Of a stretch of 64,000 nucleotides of DNA, positions 60,829 through 64,000 are shown in pieces. The DNA is from Acidobacteriota bacterium. GTDB lineage: Bacteria; Acidobacteriota; Thermoanaerobaculia; Gp7-AA8. How positions within the stretch are numbered: the stretch's first letter is position 1; the number at the start of each line of letters is the position of its first letter. The notes under the pieces were generated by a model. That model saw nothing but the letters and a program-made list of their open reading frames with translations. It made no database searches and was not told the DNA's origin. Both the position numbers and the translations under genes were made by a program. The stretch is from contig JAJXWV010000057.1 in the NCBI GenBank assembly GCA_021781455.1, positions 55,020 through 119,019 of the forward strand, given 5' to 3'.

Positions 60829-61722
60829 GTGGGCACTGCCTCGAAACCGCCGACGATGATTCCGCGAGCGACTCCGCAGAAGCCGGAGAGCTCGGTCTCG
60901 AAGGCGATCCGCGAGACGGCCACCGACGCGGTGAAGGACGCGGTCTTCGAGAAGCGGCCCTACCTGAAGCTCGCCTTCAACAATCCTTACAACCTCTCCC
61001 TGCTCGTTGGAGGCCTCGCCGCATCGGTCCTGACGATGAATCCCATTCCGGCACTGCTCGCGGTCGGCGGTGAGGCGCTCTGGCTTCTCCATGCGCCCGA
61101 CTCCTCCGCTCTCCGGCGCCTGCTGTGGGACCCGCGGCTGGAGAAGATCCGCCTGGCGGTCGAGCAGGAAGAACGCGCCGAGAAGATGAAGGACATCACC
61201 GACCAGGAACGCGGACGCGTGGAAGAGCTCGTGAACAAGCAGCAGCAGATCAATCACCTGGCCGCTACGAACCCGTCTTTCACCGGTGAGCTGCTCCGGA
61301 CCGAGCTGGCGAAGATGCACCGGCTCATCCAGTCGTTCCTCGAGCTGACGCTGACGTGCTCGCGTTACCAGCGCTATCTGCAATCGGTCGACATCAGCTC
61401 CCTCGATCGCGACCGCCTGCGCTGGCAGCAGCTCACCGACGCGCCCAAGACCCCCGACGCCGAACGCGACATCGCGAAGAAGAACCTGGCCGTCATCCTC
61501 AAGCGCATCGAGAAGCTTCGCGAGATCCGCGACTACCTGGGCGTGGCCCGCGGCCAGCTCGATCTGATCGAGAACTCGTTCCAGCTGATCTCCGACCAGA
61601 TCGTGACCATGGAGTCTCCGAACCAGCTCTCCGGCCAGCTCGACGACCTGCTCGACGGCGTCGAGTCGATCAAGCAGACGGCCATCGACACCGAGAAGAT
61701 CCTCAACGCGGTGGAGGTATAG
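60829..61722 (+). CDS. Two-TM, coiled-coil membrane protein of unknown function
   Basis: From GTG 60829 (GGGAGA 9-14 nt upstream) the product is 297 residues; ATG 60856 is an alternative. A basic cytoplasmic N-terminus leads to two hydrophobic segments (YNLSLLVGGLAASVLTM, IPALLAVGGEALWLLH, about residues 52-90). A long coiled coil follows (LEKIRLAVEQEERAEKMKDI, ERDIAKKNLAVILKRIEKL, DDLLDGVESIKQTAIDTEKI). No family is recognised. It ends 6 bp before the AAA+ gene and probably tethers the ATPase or the PspA homologue to the membrane. Confidence 0.75.
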   Translation: MGTASKPPTMIPRATPQKPESSVSKAIRETATDAVKDAVFEKRPYLKLAFNNPYNLSLLVGGLAASVLTMNPIPALLAVGGEALWLLHAPDSSALRRLLWDPRLEKIRLAVEQEERAEKMKDITDQERGRVEELVNKQQQINHLAATNPSFTGELLRTELAKMHRLIQSFLELTLTCSRYQRYLQSVDISSLDRDRLRWQQLTDAPKTPDAERDIAKKNLAVILKRIEKLREIRDYLGVARGQLDLIENSFQLISDQIVTMESPNQLSGQLDDLLDGVESIKQTAIDTEKILNAVEV

Positions 61723-61728
61723 CGAAGG

Positions 61729-63564
61729 ATGCCGAGTGCCCGCCTGCTACCTGACTGGGCCGACGATCTCCGGCGCCGCTATCTCCGTGGCGAAGCCTCC
61801 ATCTTCATCGTCCACGGCAACGTCTACGACGTCGTGCTGTGCGACGGCCGGGTCCTGACGCTCACCGATTTTCTGGGGAACGTGCTCCTGCGCGAGTCCA
61901 AGGAGACGATCGCCGTTTACAACGTGGCCACCGGCGTCCGGTTCCTGAAGCGCGGCAAGGACGTCGAGAATCTCGAGGACCTCGTGCTCGGGACCGAGAA
62001 GCCGCGGATCCTCGGCGCACTCGAGCGCATGCTCATCGGCAGCAGCCGTGGCGCGGTCATTCTCGAGTACGCCGAGTCCATCGCCCCGGCCGGCGATCCG
62101 AACTTCCAGAGCGAGAGCGACCGCGCCGCTGTCGTGACACTGCACCGCTGGTCGTTTCTCCCGGAGATCGAGCGGAGCGACAACGTCGTCCTGCTGATCT
62201 CCGAGAATCTCAGCGAGCTGGCGCCGAAGCTCGTCTCCAATCCGAAGGTCGCCGTGGTGGAAGTGCCCATGCCCGACCTGGAAACGAGGAAGACCGCGGC
62301 GCGCACGGCCGATCCGCGGCTCAGCGACAAGGACATCGAGCGCTACACGGAGATCACGGCCGGCCTGAAGGCGATCCAGATCCTGTCCATCCTCACGCCG
62401 CCGCCGACGAGCGAAGAGGAGGCGCGGGAGCGCGAGGCGTTCATCGCCAGGATTCTCACCGGCCCCGACGCGCAGCAGCGCGCGAAGAAACTGGCTGCCC
62501 TCACCGCCGGCCTCACGCCCGACGAGATCACGAAACTGCTCGCTCCTGGAGGGACGCCGGTCCCCGCGGGCGATGACCTGCAGGAGCGCGGCCGCCGCGA
62601 AGCGGATGTGCTCATCGCCCGCCGCAAGCGGGAGATCCTGGCGCGAGAGTGCTTCGGGCTCGTCGAGTTCCTCGAGCCTGAGCACGGCTTCGAGGTCGTC
62701 GGCGGGATGGACGAGGTCAAGAAGGACCTCATGGTGATCGCCCAGAGCATTCGCGAGGCGCAGACGGCGCGCGTCCCCATGGGCATTCTCTTCACCGGAC
62801 CGATGGGAACGGGCAAGACCTTCGTGGCCGAGGCCTTCGCCAAGGAATGCGGCCTGACCACGATCAAGCTCAAGAACTTCCGCTCGAAATGGGTCGGCGC
62901 GACGGAGGGGAACCTCGAAAAGATCCTCAACGTCGTCCGCGCCATCGGGCAGGTGGTGGTGATCGTCGACGAGGGCGATCGGGCCTTCGGCAACACCGAT
63001 GGCGAGGGCGACGGCGGTACCTCCTCGCGAGTGATCGCCAGGATCAAGGAGTTCATGTCGGACACGTCGAACCGGGGCCGGATTCTCTTCCTGGTGATGA
63101 CGAACCGTCCGGACAAGCTCGACGTGGACCTCAAGCGTGCCGGGCGCCTCGACCGAAAGATCCCGTTCCTCTATTCGCAGACCGCCGAGGAAGTGGAGAA
63201 CGTGGCCAGGGCTCTGGTGCGGAAGAACCGCATCGTCACGGACGTGAAGTTCGAGTCGATCCGCGGCGATTTCTCGAACCGGCTCGTCGGATACTCCAAC
63301 GCCGACGTCGAAGCCGTCATCCTGATGGCCAACGACGATGCCGCGCGCGACAACGCCGCCTCAGTCACTGCCGAGCGGTTCACGCGCGCCGCCGCAGACT
63401 ACTTCCCGAGCCGCGACACCGAGCTGCTCGAATACATGGAACTGCTGGCCGTTTTCGAGGCTTCCAGCCGGCGCCTGCTCCCGCCCAAGTACGCCGGCAT
63501 GACGCCCGAAGAGCTGGATGTGCGGTTGCGGCATCTACGGGCAGTCGTCGGCTCGCGGCGTTAG
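61729..63564 (+). CDS. AAA+ ATPase with degenerate N-terminal domain, last gene of the PspA-ABC-AAA operon
   Basis: The 611-residue protein has an N-terminal domain beginning [20 protein letters not shown] that looks like an AAA-type fold without Walker motifs. The C-terminal AAA+ module carries Walker [20 protein letters not shown] (about residue 357), Walker [14 protein letters not shown] (about 409; DEGD rather than the common DEID), sensor 1 [12 protein letters not shown] and arginines in [11 protein letters not shown]. No protease motif follows. I infer a remodelling ATPase acting on PspA or on the transporter complex; the specific role is untested. Confidence 0.85.
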   Translation: MPSARLLPDWADDLRRRYLRGEASIFIVHGNVYDVVLCDGRVLTLTDFLGNVLLRESKETIAVYNVATGVRFLKRGKDVENLEDLVLGTEKPRILGALERMLIGSSRGAVILEYAESIAPAGDPNFQSESDRAAVVTLHRWSFLPEIERSDNVVLLISENLSELAPKLVSNPKVAVVEVPMPDLETRKTAARTADPRLSDKDIERYTEITAGLKAIQILSILTPPPTSEEEAREREAFIARILTGPDAQQRAKKLAALTAGLTPDEITKLLAPGGTPVPAGDDLQERGRREADVLIARRKREILARECFGLVEFLEPEHGFEVVGGMDEVKKDLMVIAQSIREAQTARVPMGILFTGPMGTGKTFVAEAFAKECGLTTIKLKNFRSKWVGATEGNLEKILNVVRAIGQVVVIVDEGDRAFGNTDGEGDGGTSSRVIARIKEFMSDTSNRGRILFLVMTNRPDKLDVDLKRAGRLDRKIPFLYSQTAEEVENVARALVRKNRIVTDVKFESIRGDFSNRLVGYSNADVEAVILMANDDAARDNAASVTAERFTRAAADYFPSRDTELLEYMELLAVFEASSRRLLPPKYAGMTPEELDVRLRHLRAVVGSRR

Positions 63565-64000
63565 GCCACGAGAGCGGATTTCACGGCTGATAGCTCGTGG
63601 GCTTGCGCCCCCACCACAGAGGCACAGAGAGCACAGAGCAGGCTCGCTGCGCTCGCCCGCAACCCAAATGCTGTCGGACGCTACGCGCCCTCGATCATTT
63701 ACTGCGTGTCCCGGTCCGGCGGCCTCACGGCCGCCGCTAAATGATGTCGCCGGCTTCGCCGGCTTTGTTCGTAGCCGACCGGGGCACTCGGCGAAACGAG
63801 GCCCGCACAACCAGGAGGATCCCGACTCTTCGGTCAGGGCAAAAACAGGCGTCGTAGCCGACGAAACAATTTTGCGGCGGCCGTCAGGCCGCCCTGGAGT
63901 TTGGACGTCTGGTGGCTAGGCGTTAGCAGCAGCGACGAGTTGGAATGGTGTTGTGGCAAAGGGGGGCGGCGAGATTTGGGGTTCGTTGATCTGCTTGCGG
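63565..64000. repeat. Repeat-filled right end of the window
   Basis: Contains CCACCACAGAGGCACAGAG (63612) followed by GGCTCGCTGCGCTCGCCCGC, which also occurs near 41005. GGCGGCCTCACGGCCGCCGC (63719) and GCGGCGGCCGTCAGGCCGCC (63874) match the inverted pair at 51.5-51.7 kb. No gene is seen before the window ends. Confidence 0.7.

Noticed and set aside
1..64000. tRNA or rRNA genes
   Set aside because: Scanning by eye for T-loop and acceptor patterns gave nothing convincing. A tRNA search program would settle it.

Overview
The window is GC-rich, densely coding bacterial DNA. It carries many secreted beta-rich proteins, an exopolysaccharide (EPS) locus with an EPS-type MarR regulator, and an exceptional load of short dispersed repeats. 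Three neighbouring exported proteins end in the same unnamed triple-repeat domain. I associate this mix with Acidobacteriota (Thermoanaerobaculia-like lineages), but no marker gene here proves the taxonomy.

Layout. 1-10.1 kb: a tightly packed minus-strand EPS operon (MarR-EPS regulator, secreted beta-propeller, methyltransferase, a decayed gene slot, MurJ/Wzx-like flippase, hexapeptide acyltransferase, methyltransferase, asparagine synthetase, and a secreted FN3/hydrolase/Calx-beta protein running off the left edge). 10.1-12.8 kb: gene remnants plus a tail-fibre-like exported protein. 12.8-19.8 kb: three exported proteins (SBBP propeller, matrixin, reprolysin-like protease) sharing one C-terminal triple-repeat domain. 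19.8-32.4 kb: nucleotide-sugar genes (rfbA, DegT aminotransferase, 4-epimerase, UDP-sugar dehydrogenase), a MazEF-like toxin-antitoxin pair, a rhomboid protease, tyrS and a Wzz-like protein, separated by large repeat arrays that include four tandem copies of a 333-bp unit.

32.9-41.0 kb: a complete histidine operon, hisZ-G-D-C-B-H-A/F-IE. It is preceded by a consensus promoter, a nearly leaderless 17-codon leader peptide with the run HHHRHHH, and a classical attenuator. HisA and HisF are fused in one frame. HisG, HisC and HisH each carry repeat-derived, in-frame peptide segments. 41.3-51.1 kb: cytidine deaminase, an exported amidohydrolase, a second matrixin with Ig-like repeats, a REP-associated transposase between two REP clusters, an orphan NtrC-type regulator, and an MscS channel with a cyclic-nucleotide domain.

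51.1-55.6 kb: repeat-rich DNA, a FecR/DUF6600-like exported protein, a phosphoesterase and shikimate kinase. 55.8-63.6 kb: a seven-gene operon that is my best candidate for an undescribed system. It encodes a coiled-coil protein, a PspA/IM30 homologue, a membrane-anchored substrate-binding protein fused to an OmpA peptidoglycan-binding domain, an SsuC-like permease, an SsuB-like ATPase, a two-TM coiled-coil protein and an AAA+ ATPase. I infer a trans-envelope ABC assembly linked to membrane maintenance.

The intergenic DNA is dominated by repeats: REP-like palindromes linked to the transposase, TGTCATTCCGAGCG inverted-repeat elements, and many 7-bp-period tandem arrays of unrelated sequence, often arranged as inverted arms. 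No tRNA, rRNA or CRISPR array was recognised.
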